Of a stretch of 53,178 nt of DNA, positions 43,748-51,764 are shown piece by piece. The notes beneath the pieces were generated by a model. It was not told the DNA's origin, did no database searches, and saw only the letters and a list, made by a program, of their open reading frames with translations. The DNA is taken from assembly GCA_903898645.1 (NCBI GenBank), contig CAIUGE010000111.1, forward strand, positions 1 through 53,178, written 5' to 3'. A program made the position numbers and the translations under genes. Position 1 is the first letter of the stretch; every line of letters starts with the position of its first letter. Origin of the DNA: Oligoflexia bacterium (lineage in GTDB: Bacteria > Bdellovibrionota > UBA1018).

Positions 43748-44437
43748 ATGGATGCAAAACTCATAATGATTCCATCATTCATAGTACTCATGCTTGTTCC
43801 ACAAGTCACATGGGAAACTAAGCCTCCCATCCCACAGGCAAGGAGTGCCGCATGGTTCAGACTCCTTGCCTGCGGGATGCAGCCCGCCCTGGTAGACGGC
43901 CTTGTCTTAGATGCATTTCTAGATGAAAATAAAAAAACCGGAAGCAAAAGTGATTTCTTCTATAAAGTGATGCTTCTAGCTGAACTCGACCCCAGGTTCC
44001 TCGCTGTCTATGACGCAGGCTCTGTGATACTCAGCATTGCCTTGCAGGATGACGCAGGCTCACAAACACTCTTAGCCAAGGGAACAACCTATGCAGATAC
44101 AGCAGAAGCTAAGCATCTCCTCCTCTGGCAGAATGAGGGCTGGCGCCTTGACATCATGCGTCTTTGGCACGCTCTCTTCCACGATGTACTTGAAGCAATA
44201 CCTATTCTCGACCACACCGTGCGCCTCTACCCCGGAGCCCCTCCCTATATGGCCCAGCTTGCAAAGAAACTTTCGACCAAACAGGGCACCTTAGAAACGA
44301 AACTGCGTGTTATTACCATGCTCCTCAACCGCAAACACAATCATGAAGTCCATCAAGCGCTTATACGCCAGAAAAAGGAGATTCAGGAAGAACTTCAGTA
44401 TGTCAGGGATAGCAAGATATATAACGTACCGTATTAA
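43748..44437 (+). CDS. Secreted TPR-like protein, divergent from pilA
   Basis: The 229-residue product has a hydrophobic start (IMIPSFIVLMLVPQVTW) that may be a signal peptide or anchor, then helical pairs: ELDPRFLAVYDAGSVILSIA, LLLWQNEGWRLDIMRLWHAL and LYPGAPPYMAQLAKKL. This order of motifs (DPRF...Y, WRL, PGAPP...LA) recurs in TPR-type proteins of predatory and related bacteria. The start at 43748 puts the hydrophobic stretch at the N-terminus. A role is not known; it converges with batD. Confidence 0.6.
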   Translation: MDAKLIMIPSFIVLMLVPQVTWETKPPIPQARSAAWFRLLACGMQPALVDGLVLDAFLDENKKTGSKSDFFYKVMLLAELDPRFLAVYDAGSVILSIALQDDAGSQTLLAKGTTYADTAEAKHLLLWQNEGWRLDIMRLWHALFHDVLEAIPILDHTVRLYPGAPPYMAQLAKKLSTKQGTLETKLRVITMLLNRKHNHEVHQALIRQKKEIQEELQYVRDSKIYNVPY

Positions 44438-44463
44438 ATCCACAAAACCCACGCACATCCAGC

Positions 44464-46092
44464 CTAACTCTCCTTCAGTGCCCGCGCAAAGAGCCGCGCT
44501 TTCTCCACAAAAGCCTCCTGATCAGCAGGCCCTCCAGCAAAGCGCGCTTTATCGATTTCCTGCATCAGCATCTCATACTGCTGCCAAAGCCGTTTATCCA
44601 TGCCTTTTTGCTCAGCAATGCTTCGAAATGCCTCAAGCCCAACGGGGCGAACAGAAAGCTTAAGGTAATCCATAAGCACATGCTCGAGGTACTGAACCAA
44701 AGTCTCTGGCGAAAGCACAGGCGCTTGCACTCGAGGCGCTTGACGCCGGAAACGCCTAAAAAGAACAGGTGCAATCACACTGAGCAGCTCAAGACAAATC
44801 ACGCCTGCCATGACCGGTGGCCAAAAAGGCTTTTGTGCAGATGCTCGGTAATTTTTCTCGGGAGGCCGCAGGTCTGCAATTTTCTGCTGAGGCAATGGCT
44901 CAGTAGGCACAGGCACATCAACTGTATGCTGCGCATTAGGATCCACATGAAGCTTAAATGTCTCAAGCTCCTGCACAACATAGTCCTTTTTATGCGGATC
45001 AAAATAACGCACCTTGCCGCCACCGAGCACATAATCTCCTTCACGGCGAGGAACGAGAACAAATTCAAACTTTTTTGTTGCAACACCCTGAGCATCAATT
45101 TTTGCAGGCGATTGGTCCGAAGCATAAAGCTCAATACCGTCAGGGAAACGAAAAGTAGGCACTTTGACTGATGACAAATTACCCTTACCTTGAAGGGTCA
45201 TCTTAAAACTAAGAGCGTCATGCGCACGTACATTGTTTTTTGAAAGCGCTGTTGTAATAACAAAATTTCCAATTGCTCCTTCAAAAAGACCATCACGCGA
45301 GCTTGGCTCAGGCACATCCTGGACATGAATAGTCTGAGCTTCGGTTGCAGCTGATGCAACTTTTTGTCGCACCTGCCGCAGGAGCCCAAAAAAAGGATCC
45401 ATATCATCATCCATCTGAACTTGATAAGCGTACTGTAAATTCATAACAGGAATTTGAATATTTCCTGATTGAAGAGGAAAAAGCGCATAACGCGCAAACA
45501 AAGTTCGATCCCATGGCTCACCCTGAATTATAATGCGCTCTGTCGTAAGCGATTTTGTCAGATAGGGTAAGGCCAAATCCTCCCGCACAAAGCCTGCAGG
45601 CACTGAAAGCTGATCAAACTGAAGGTTTAATAATTGCACACGATGGAGGACATACAGACTTGCTAAGATTTCCTCACCTTTATAGACATGCGTTTTATCG
45701 ACATCGAGTCGAAAAAGCACGTGTGCTTTATTACTAGGAGTAGCTTGCGCTGTCACCTGGATCAAGATTTTAGGCGCATGCACAGAGCCAAGATGAATTC
45801 CATCAATCATGAGCGTCCCCATTTTCTTGGGACGCAGCATTTTTGTGAATTCAAGCACCTTGGATGAACGTACAGACGTACCATCGTACACTTGCTGCAT
45901 TGATACTGCGCTCGAAGAGCCAACAATTTGAAAATCAGGAGCTGAAAAACTTGGCTCCTCTACCTCTTCAGTTGCGTCAACAGTCAGCTTGAGCGTCAGC
46001 TCGTCTTGCAATCCTAAGGTGGTGCGATCAACTTCAGCCTTGAGACTGACATCTGCCCAGGCACCTGCCAGCAATATGCATACTATGAACAT
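44464..46092 (-). CDS. batD: BatD-like oxygen-tolerance protein
   Basis: The 542-residue product has a signal peptide (FIVCILLAGAWA), a long periplasmic series of immunoglobulin-like beta domains (LGLQDELTLKLTVDATEE; NNVRAHDALSFKMTLQGKGN; EFVLVPRREGDYVLGG), a membrane helix around residue 420 (VMAGVICLELLSVIAPVLF) and a short cytoplasmic helical tail. This is the BatD layout. In Bacteroides the Bat proteins support aerotolerance; in other groups their job is uncertain. It follows batBC with no gap. Confidence 0.85.
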   Translation of the reverse strand: MFIVCILLAGAWADVSLKAEVDRTTLGLQDELTLKLTVDATEEVEEPSFSAPDFQIVGSSSAVSMQQVYDGTSVRSSKVLEFTKMLRPKKMGTLMIDGIHLGSVHAPKILIQVTAQATPSNKAHVLFRLDVDKTHVYKGEEILASLYVLHRVQLLNLQFDQLSVPAGFVREDLALPYLTKSLTTERIIIQGEPWDRTLFARYALFPLQSGNIQIPVMNLQYAYQVQMDDDMDPFFGLLRQVRQKVASAATEAQTIHVQDVPEPSSRDGLFEGAIGNFVITTALSKNNVRAHDALSFKMTLQGKGNLSSVKVPTFRFPDGIELYASDQSPAKIDAQGVATKKFEFVLVPRREGDYVLGGGKVRYFDPHKKDYVVQELETFKLHVDPNAQHTVDVPVPTEPLPQQKIADLRPPEKNYRASAQKPFWPPVMAGVICLELLSVIAPVLFRRFRRQAPRVQAPVLSPETLVQYLEHVLMDYLKLSVRPVGLEAFRSIAEQKGMDKRLWQQYEMLMQEIDKARFAGGPADQEAFVEKARLFARALKES

Positions 46093-47703
46093 CTACCAAT
46101 CCTTTTCTGGCTGCACAGCACCAGGCTTTGCTTGCGCCTGACGTAACTCCTTTTCACGATCCGCTATTCTTTGGAGTGCATTTTCCGTATCTTCTTTTGA
46201 GGGCCCATCTTTTTTTTCTTGAGGCTTTACTTCTTGCTGTTGCTGCTTTTGCTGCTGTTGCTGCTTTTGCTTCTGCTGCTCATTTTGCTTTTTTTGCTTC
46301 TCTTTTTTTTTCTCTTCCTCGCTATGCAAAAGTTCTAAATTTTTTCGCGATGCATACTCAGAATGCGCATCTTTTGCTTGCTGCGCACCAGCTATGGCAT
46401 CAATATATGCCTTTTCTGCCTGCGCGGTATCTCCTGCTTGCTTGAAAGCATGAGCGCGATTATACAGTGCCCGCGCCATAAGCTCTTGATCCCCACGCTG
46501 AAAAGCGCGTTGGGCAGCTTTTTCAAAAGCATTCGCTGCCTCCTTGTACTCTTTTTTTCCCATATGAACAAAAGCCTCATTAAAATCAGGCTCAGCATGG
46601 GTTGGATCATGAACCTGAGCATCACCAAAATGCTCATGCGCCTTATCAAGTGCACCTTTTTGCAAAGAACGCAAGCCTCGTGTATTTTCAATCACAGCCT
46701 GAACCGATGTTGACGGAGTTTCAGCCTGCACAGTCAGGCAAAGCAGTAAGAGCGAAGCAGGCAAAGCAAGATCGACTCCAAGCAATACAATCGCAAGCGC
46801 AAGCGGTATCCAAAATCGCTCTTCTGAAACACGAAGCTTTTTTTCCTGCCGATCCGTTTGCCCATAAGCTCCAAGTGCATGCACCAGCTGATCGATTTCA
46901 GACTCTTGATCCGTGGCACGCCAAAATTTCGCATGCGTTTTTTTTGCTAAAGTCTCTAAAAAATCTTTATGAAAACGACTCATAACAAACTCGCCTTGGC
47001 GATCTCGTTTAAATGTTTTACCTTGAGGAATCAATCCTCCCTTATCCGTACCAACACCTAAGATAAAAAATGGGTACGTGGTTTCAAAGTTCCCAGCTTC
47101 ATGATCTTCGCCATCTGTGATCAGCACAATAGCTGCTGCTTCCTTAGCCACTTCCAGACGTTCTAAAGCCTGATGGGCACCTTCAATACCGGAGATAATA
47201 GATGTACCTTGGTAAGGCATATTTTGCGGCGTCACAACACTGAGTGTATCTAAAAAATACTGCGTATCACTGGTCACTGGACATGCAAAATATGCATTCC
47301 CAGCAAATGCCACAAGCCCCATACGAGCGGATGGTAGTTTTGCTACTAAGGAACGCACCAAATGCCGCGCTTTTTCAAGACGCGATGGCACAACGTCTTC
47401 TGTCAACATGCTTTGAGAGAAATCCATTGCCAAGATAATATCTACCCCTGCAGTCTCAATCGTTTCCTCATGAGAACCAAATTGAGGCCGCGCTAAGGCA
47501 CAAAAAAGGAGCGATGCAGCAAGCAGCACAAGACGGAGCCGCCAAAGAGCACGCGTCATGCCTGGCGCTAAAATCCGCCACATAGGACGCATAGCAAAAT
47601 GCTCTAAACGCCGTTCTTTAAAAGAAGCTATTTTTGATGTGAGCAAGCATCCAAGCAGTGCAACAATCGACGCAAGCAGCCACCAGGGAGTCGCAAATGT
47701 CAT
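46093..47703 (-). CDS. BatB-BatC fusion: VWA domain plus TPR protein
   Basis: The 536-residue product starts with the BatB layout: two membrane helices, then ALARPQFGSHEETIETAGVD, and a von Willebrand A domain with MIDAS motif DFSQS (Asp94, Ser96, Ser98) and LITDGEDHEA. After a further membrane helix near residue 310 comes a TPR region (LQKGALDKAHEHFGDAQVHD; ALYNRAHAFKQAGDTAQAEK) and a Lys/Gln-rich coil with long Q runs (about 465-500). The TPR part corresponds to BatC, usually a separate gene. No frameshift is seen between them. Confidence 0.85.
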   Translation of the reverse strand: MTFATPWWLLASIVALLGCLLTSKIASFKERRLEHFAMRPMWRILAPGMTRALWRLRLVLLAASLLFCALARPQFGSHEETIETAGVDIILAMDFSQSMLTEDVVPSRLEKARHLVRSLVAKLPSARMGLVAFAGNAYFACPVTSDTQYFLDTLSVVTPQNMPYQGTSIISGIEGAHQALERLEVAKEAAAIVLITDGEDHEAGNFETTYPFFILGVGTDKGGLIPQGKTFKRDRQGEFVMSRFHKDFLETLAKKTHAKFWRATDQESEIDQLVHALGAYGQTDRQEKKLRVSEERFWIPLALAIVLLGVDLALPASLLLLCLTVQAETPSTSVQAVIENTRGLRSLQKGALDKAHEHFGDAQVHDPTHAEPDFNEAFVHMGKKEYKEAANAFEKAAQRAFQRGDQELMARALYNRAHAFKQAGDTAQAEKAYIDAIAGAQQAKDAHSEYASRKNLELLHSEEEKKKEKQKKQNEQQKQKQQQQQKQQQQEVKPQEKKDGPSKEDTENALQRIADREKELRQAQAKPGAVQPEKDW

Positions 47704-48701
47704 GGCAAAACCCTTCTATGCAAAAACACCTGACCAAAAGAAAGCACAATGATACCGAAAAAAAGTGGCAAGAAAAAATGCTCCTCATACAGCACGCGTT
47801 CATGTACAGTAGCGTCATTTTTTTCAAGTGCATTAATTTCAGCAAAAACACGGCTCAACGCCTTCGCATCAGTTACTCGATAAAATTTCCCATGGCTTAT
47901 TTCAGCGATCTTTTGCAAGAGCTCAGGATTGAGTGAATTTTCTATCTCCTGATATGTCGTCACAATATTACCCAATAAACCCCTCTGACGAATTGGTATA
48001 CGAACTCTGCCTTCCTTGCCAATAGCTATGGTATAGACCCGGACACCAAGACTCTCCGCCATGGCACCCGCCGTTGCTGGGTCTATTTGACCCAAATTAT
48101 TATCTCCATCTGTCAACAAGATCACGACCTTACTCTTTGCCTGTGATTGACGTAGATGCACAAGACCAAGAGCCAACCCATCACCAATGGCTGTACCATC
48201 GGCTAAAACTCCAGTAACGGCCTGCTTCATAGCATTAAAAAGGAGAGCATAATCAAGCGTTGGAGGCGCAAGCGTCAAAGGAGCACCACTAAAGATCACA
48301 AAACCTATGCGGTCATGCTGACGCCCCAAAATAAACTGCTCCATTGTCTTTTTCGCAGTATCGAGCCGTGAAACCCCCTCGATCAGATCCTCAATATTCA
48401 TGCTTATAGAGACATCGAGCAGCATCATAATATCGATACCGCTAACTGTCCGGTTCACCTCACGGGAACCGATCTGCGGTCTTGCTAGGGCAATAAACAA
48501 TAAAGCAAGCGCACAGATTTCACAGAGCAAATTGACCACATCAGGACGAATATGTGGCATAAAAGGGATGGGAATCGGAAACTTAATCGCTACAGGTGCA
48601 CGGCGCTTAAGAAAAAAACGAAAAACTGGCGGGATCAGCAGCACTACAACAAGCACTTCAAACCAAAGCACCCATGGGTACATAAATCGAAATGCGCTCA
48701 T
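47700..48701 (-). CDS. batA: BatA-like von Willebrand A domain protein
   Basis: The 333-residue product has two N-terminal membrane helices, the family's ALARPQIGSREVNRTVSGID and a VWA domain with the MIDAS residues in LLDVSISMNIED (Asp96, Ser98, Ser100) and LLTDGDNNLGQIDP. A C-terminal helix anchors it again (FFLPLFFGIIVLSFGQVFL). BatA and BatB are thought to form a membrane complex. Coupled by ATGA to both neighbours. Confidence 0.88.
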   Translation of the reverse strand: MSAFRFMYPWVLWFEVLVVVLLIPPVFRFFLKRRAPVAIKFPIPIPFMPHIRPDVVNLLCEICALALLFIALARPQIGSREVNRTVSGIDIMMLLDVSISMNIEDLIEGVSRLDTAKKTMEQFILGRQHDRIGFVIFSGAPLTLAPPTLDYALLFNAMKQAVTGVLADGTAIGDGLALGLVHLRQSQAKSKVVILLTDGDNNLGQIDPATAGAMAESLGVRVYTIAIGKEGRVRIPIRQRGLLGNIVTTYQEIENSLNPELLQKIAEISHGKFYRVTDAKALSRVFAEINALEKNDATVHERVLYEEHFFLPLFFGIIVLSFGQVFLHRRVLP

Positions 48702-49528
48702 TCTTCAACGCCCTTCCCGATTGCCTTCACAAGACTTTCAAGAGTAAAGCATGCAGCGCTCATCTCCTTTTCTTGATCAAATTTGGTAAATTTCACAATA
48801 TCAAGTTCAGCACAAAATTTCTCAATGAGTGGCTCATGTAAAGGCGCACAGCTATGCACTAGTTTAACAAATTCTCGCGTCGTTGCCTGCGAAGCATCAC
48901 ATTCAAACCTTTTCCCAAAAAACTCACGGAGTGCCTCAGAGAGCTCAAAAGCTTTGAGCTTACTGCTCAGAGACGCCATCTTGATACGCTCAATTTCAGC
49001 CAAAGCATAATCGTAAAAATGCATCTTACGCTGAGCACGCTTCCATCGCCATTCTCTCCATGCCTTAAAACATGCAATGCCCACGAAAAAAAGAGCCGCC
49101 GCAAGTAGTATACCAATCAGGCCTTTCATCAATCTTTGAAACCAAAGAGGATACTGCATCGCAACAGGTGGCGCCATCTGCTCCGGCTCTTTAGGATGAG
49201 GATCCTTCGCATCGATAGCCGAAACAACATCAAACGCTAAAGGCTTTGACTGATGGTACTCCTTACCCACAGCCTTTGCTGTTACACCTTCCAATAAAAT
49301 ATGCCCGGGCTGCAAGGGCCAAACAGTTATCAAGTCACCCGCTCTAAGCTTATCAAGCTTCACAATATCTTGACGCTTAGGATCTGCAAAAAACTCGCAA
49401 TCTGCAGGTGCATTCTCCCAAACAAGATGCAGCTCCACGGGATCTCCAACCCGAAGCGGCTGAGGCGCGTGGTGTATCTCAAATTCAAAAGCCCAGATGC
49501 ATGGTATGAAAAAAAACCAACTAAGCAC
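48698..49528 (-). CDS. Bat-locus membrane protein of unknown function
   Basis: The 276-residue product has a signal peptide (FFFIPCIWA), a periplasmic beta domain of about 110 residues (PLRVGDPVELHLVWENAP), one membrane helix (LIGILLAAALFFVGIACF), and a basic cytoplasmic region followed by helices (YDYALAEIERIKM; LSEALREFFGKRFECDASQA). Position between DUF58 and batA is that of DUF4381-type proteins in many Bat operons, which match this layout. I would not give it a name beyond that. Confidence 0.65.
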   Translation of the reverse strand: MLSWFFFIPCIWAFEFEIHHAPQPLRVGDPVELHLVWENAPADCEFFADPKRQDIVKLDKLRAGDLITVWPLQPGHILLEGVTAKAVGKEYHQSKPLAFDVVSAIDAKDPHPKEPEQMAPPVAMQYPLWFQRLMKGLIGILLAAALFFVGIACFKAWREWRWKRAQRKMHFYDYALAEIERIKMASLSSKLKAFELSEALREFFGKRFECDASQATTREFVKLVHSCAPLHEPLIEKFCAELDIVKFTKFDQEKEMSAACFTLESLVKAIGKGVEE

Positions 49529-50402
49529 GAGTATATACCTTTTTCTGGAGGAATTTTATAAATGCCTTTACAGGGTCACTCCCAATATCAATGTCAACAG
49601 TACGGGCCTTCTGCCCCAGCTTGAGAAAATCCTTATCCCAATCTGTGATAAATTTTGTATGCCACTTCTGGAATGCAGAACTCCCTGTATCCACCCACGA
49701 TAGCACTCCCGTTTCAGGATCTACAAATCGCATCCAGCCCAATGGTGGCACATTTCTCATCCGAGGATCCATCAGCCGCACCAGCATACAATCATGAGCA
49801 CGAGAAAGTCGCCCAAGTGGCTTTTGTAGCGCCTGTGTATCCAAAAAATCACTCAGTACGCACACAATGCCTCTCTGCCCACGCATAACACGCTCAAGAG
49901 ATGCCAATTTCTGTCCAGTATCTCCAACACTCTGCTCAGCACTTAAAAGTGCGCAAATAATCTGATGCACCGCCTTTTGTCCCTTCGTAGGCATGATGAT
50001 CTTATTGCCCCCAGGCACCATAACAAGCCCAATCTTGTCTCCGGAATGGACTGCTGCATAAGCAAGAAGCGCTGCAAGCTGGATGATCACATCCAGAATA
50101 GTGGAGTTTCGTGTACCAAAAAGAGTTGATTTTGAAATATCTAGGACAAGAAAGATCGTCAACTCTCTCTCCTCCTCGAACTGTTTCACCATAGGATCAC
50201 GCGTACGCGCACTCAATGTCCAATTGATATGCCGAACATCATCCCCATGCACATACTGCCGGTGCTCTGAAAATTGCACACCTTGGCCGCGGAAACGGCT
50301 TCTATACCTCCCACCAACCATCATGTCCTGGACAAGCTTCAGTGCCTGAAACTCAATTGCGCGCGCCTGACGCCGCAATTCTGGCGAAAGCGTCCTTCCC
50401 AT
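49521..50402 (-). CDS. DUF58-domain protein of the MoxR/Bat locus
   Basis: The 293-residue product has the DUF58 pattern: GGRYRSRFRGQGVQFSEHRQY, then VHGDDVRHINWTLSARTRDP, PMVKQFEEERELTIFLVLDI and a following VWA-like fold with DISKSTLFGT. It has no membrane helices. DUF58 proteins are regular partners of MoxR AAA+ ATPases. It overlaps the next gene by eight bases. Confidence 0.9.
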   Translation of the reverse strand: MGRTLSPELRRQARAIEFQALKLVQDMMVGGRYRSRFRGQGVQFSEHRQYVHGDDVRHINWTLSARTRDPMVKQFEEERELTIFLVLDISKSTLFGTRNSTILDVIIQLAALLAYAAVHSGDKIGLVMVPGGNKIIMPTKGQKAVHQIICALLSAEQSVGDTGQKLASLERVMRGQRGIVCVLSDFLDTQALQKPLGRLSRAHDCMLVRLMDPRMRNVPPLGWMRFVDPETGVLSWVDTGSSAFQKWHTKFITDWDKDFLKLGQKARTVDIDIGSDPVKAFIKFLQKKVYTRA

Positions 50403-50414
50403 GTTGTCTACCCC

Positions 50415-51395
50415 TTATGGAACCACGATATGACGAAGCATCTCATCAATCACACGAGACGCTGTCATGCCCTCTGCCTCACCATCAAATGAAATACAAA
50501 TACGATGCCGCAGGACATCATACGCAACAGCCTTCACATCTTCTGGCGTGACATACCCTCGATGCTGCAAAAACGCATGCGCCCGAGAAGCTTTTGCAAG
50601 TGCAAGCGTCGCTCGAGGTGATGCGCCATACGCAATATACGCATTTTTCAATCCATACTGTTCAGGAAATCTTGACGCGAAAACCAGTGACAGAATATAA
50701 TCCTTTACCTTGTCATCCATATAAAGCGATGCACAAAGGCCCCTCGCCTCACGAATCTCTTCGGCCGAACAAACCTTCTTTGCAACAGGCGTCTGCACTG
50801 CCGTCATGCGGTCTAGAATTGCTTTTTCTTCATGGATAGATGGGTACGTTACATCGAGCTGAAATAAAAATCGGTCGAGCTGCGCTTCCGGAAGCCTATA
50901 GGTTCCTTCCTGCTCAATGGGATTCTGTGTCGCAAGCACAATAAACGGATCCGCCATCTTATACGTCGCATCCCCAATGGTGACCTGGTGCTCACCCATT
51001 GCCTCCAGCAAGGCACTCTGAACCTTTGCTGGCGCACGATTAATCTCATCTGCAATAACAATATTAGTAAAAACAGGACCTTTTTTCGGTATAAGCTCAC
51101 CCGTTTTTTGATTATAAATCATGGTACCGACCAAATCAGCAGGCATGAGATCCGGCGTGAATTGGATGCGCTGACAGTCGACATCAATCACATGAGCGAG
51201 TGTCTTAATCGTTAATGTCTTAGCCAATCCGGGCAATCCTTCAAGAAGCACATGCCCGTCACAAAGAAGCGCCATCACCAAACGCTCCAGGAGCGTCCTC
51301 TGCCCCACAATGACTTCCCCTGCTTCTCGCAAGATGCGATCTACAAATAGGCTTTTTGTTCGTATCTGTTCACTTATTTGTTGTATATCCGCCAT
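50415..51395 (-). CDS. MoxR-family AAA+ ATPase
   Basis: MoxR proteins are AAA+ chaperones that act on VWA-domain proteins. The 326-residue product has Walker A GLPGLAKTLTIKTLA near residue 52, Walker B VIADEINRAPAKVQSALLEA, sensor 1 ATQNPIEQEGTYRLPEAQLD and the C-terminal GASPRATLALAKASRAHAFL lid. The ATG at 51395 is preferred over upstream starts: GAGG is six bases upstream and the AAA core then begins normally. It heads the Bat operon. Confidence 0.92.
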   Translation of the reverse strand: MADIQQISEQIRTKSLFVDRILREAGEVIVGQRTLLERLVMALLCDGHVLLEGLPGLAKTLTIKTLAHVIDVDCQRIQFTPDLMPADLVGTMIYNQKTGELIPKKGPVFTNIVIADEINRAPAKVQSALLEAMGEHQVTIGDATYKMADPFIVLATQNPIEQEGTYRLPEAQLDRFLFQLDVTYPSIHEEKAILDRMTAVQTPVAKKVCSAEEIREARGLCASLYMDDKVKDYILSLVFASRFPEQYGLKNAYIAYGASPRATLALAKASRAHAFLQHRGYVTPEDVKAVAYDVLRHRICISFDGEAEGMTASRVIDEMLRHIVVP

Positions 51396-51402
51396 AGCTG
51401 CC

Positions 51403-51431
51403 TCTATATACCAAAAAAAATCTCTTGTCGA
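51403..51431 (-). promoter_or_regulatory. Candidate promoter of the moxR-bat operon
   Basis: TCGACA (51431-51426), 17 bases with a T8 run, TATAGA (51408-51403). The moxR ATG is only seven bases beyond the -10 box, so the RNA would start at or near the ATG, leaving little or no leader. The GAGG that would serve as ribosome site overlaps the -10 box. Confidence 0.4.
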
Positions 51432-51444
51432 CTTTTTTATTTTT

Positions 51445-51714
51445 TTATTCCATACCGCAGTTAGGCATCTCAAAAAATAGGCTCAATGCGTCATTAGAAC
51501 AACGAGTCATGCTCGAGCTTTCCGGATTCGGCGCTACAACAGCACAGAAGGCATCTTGAATCAAAGAGACAACGCCAACATTACCCGTCTTGACGACCTT
51601 AGTCGAAAAAACAGAACCGGCCTCACGCGACTTTGAATTGCAACCAACAATAGCTAGCCCAAAGGAACAACTGATCCAAATACTATTGGCCAACAAACAC
51701 ACAGCGCTCCTCAT
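51445..51714 (-). CDS. Small predicted lipoprotein
   Basis: The 89-residue product has a signal peptide ending in the lipobox AIVGC (Cys25), after which NSKSREAGSVFSTKVVKTG and NVGVVSLIQDAFCAVV follow. Two or more further cysteines are present (FCAVV, RCSND, NCGME). GAGGG lies just before the ATG. I recognise no family. It sits between the helical protein and moxR, probably with its own or the upstream gene's transcript. Confidence 0.55.
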   Translation of the reverse strand: MRSAVCLLANSIWISCSFGLAIVGCNSKSREAGSVFSTKVVKTGNVGVVSLIQDAFCAVVAPNPESSSMTRCSNDALSLFFEMPNCGME

Positions 51715-51764
51715 CGACCCTCAAGGAGCTTTTATATTCTGATACTTTTACCAGGATAATCACC

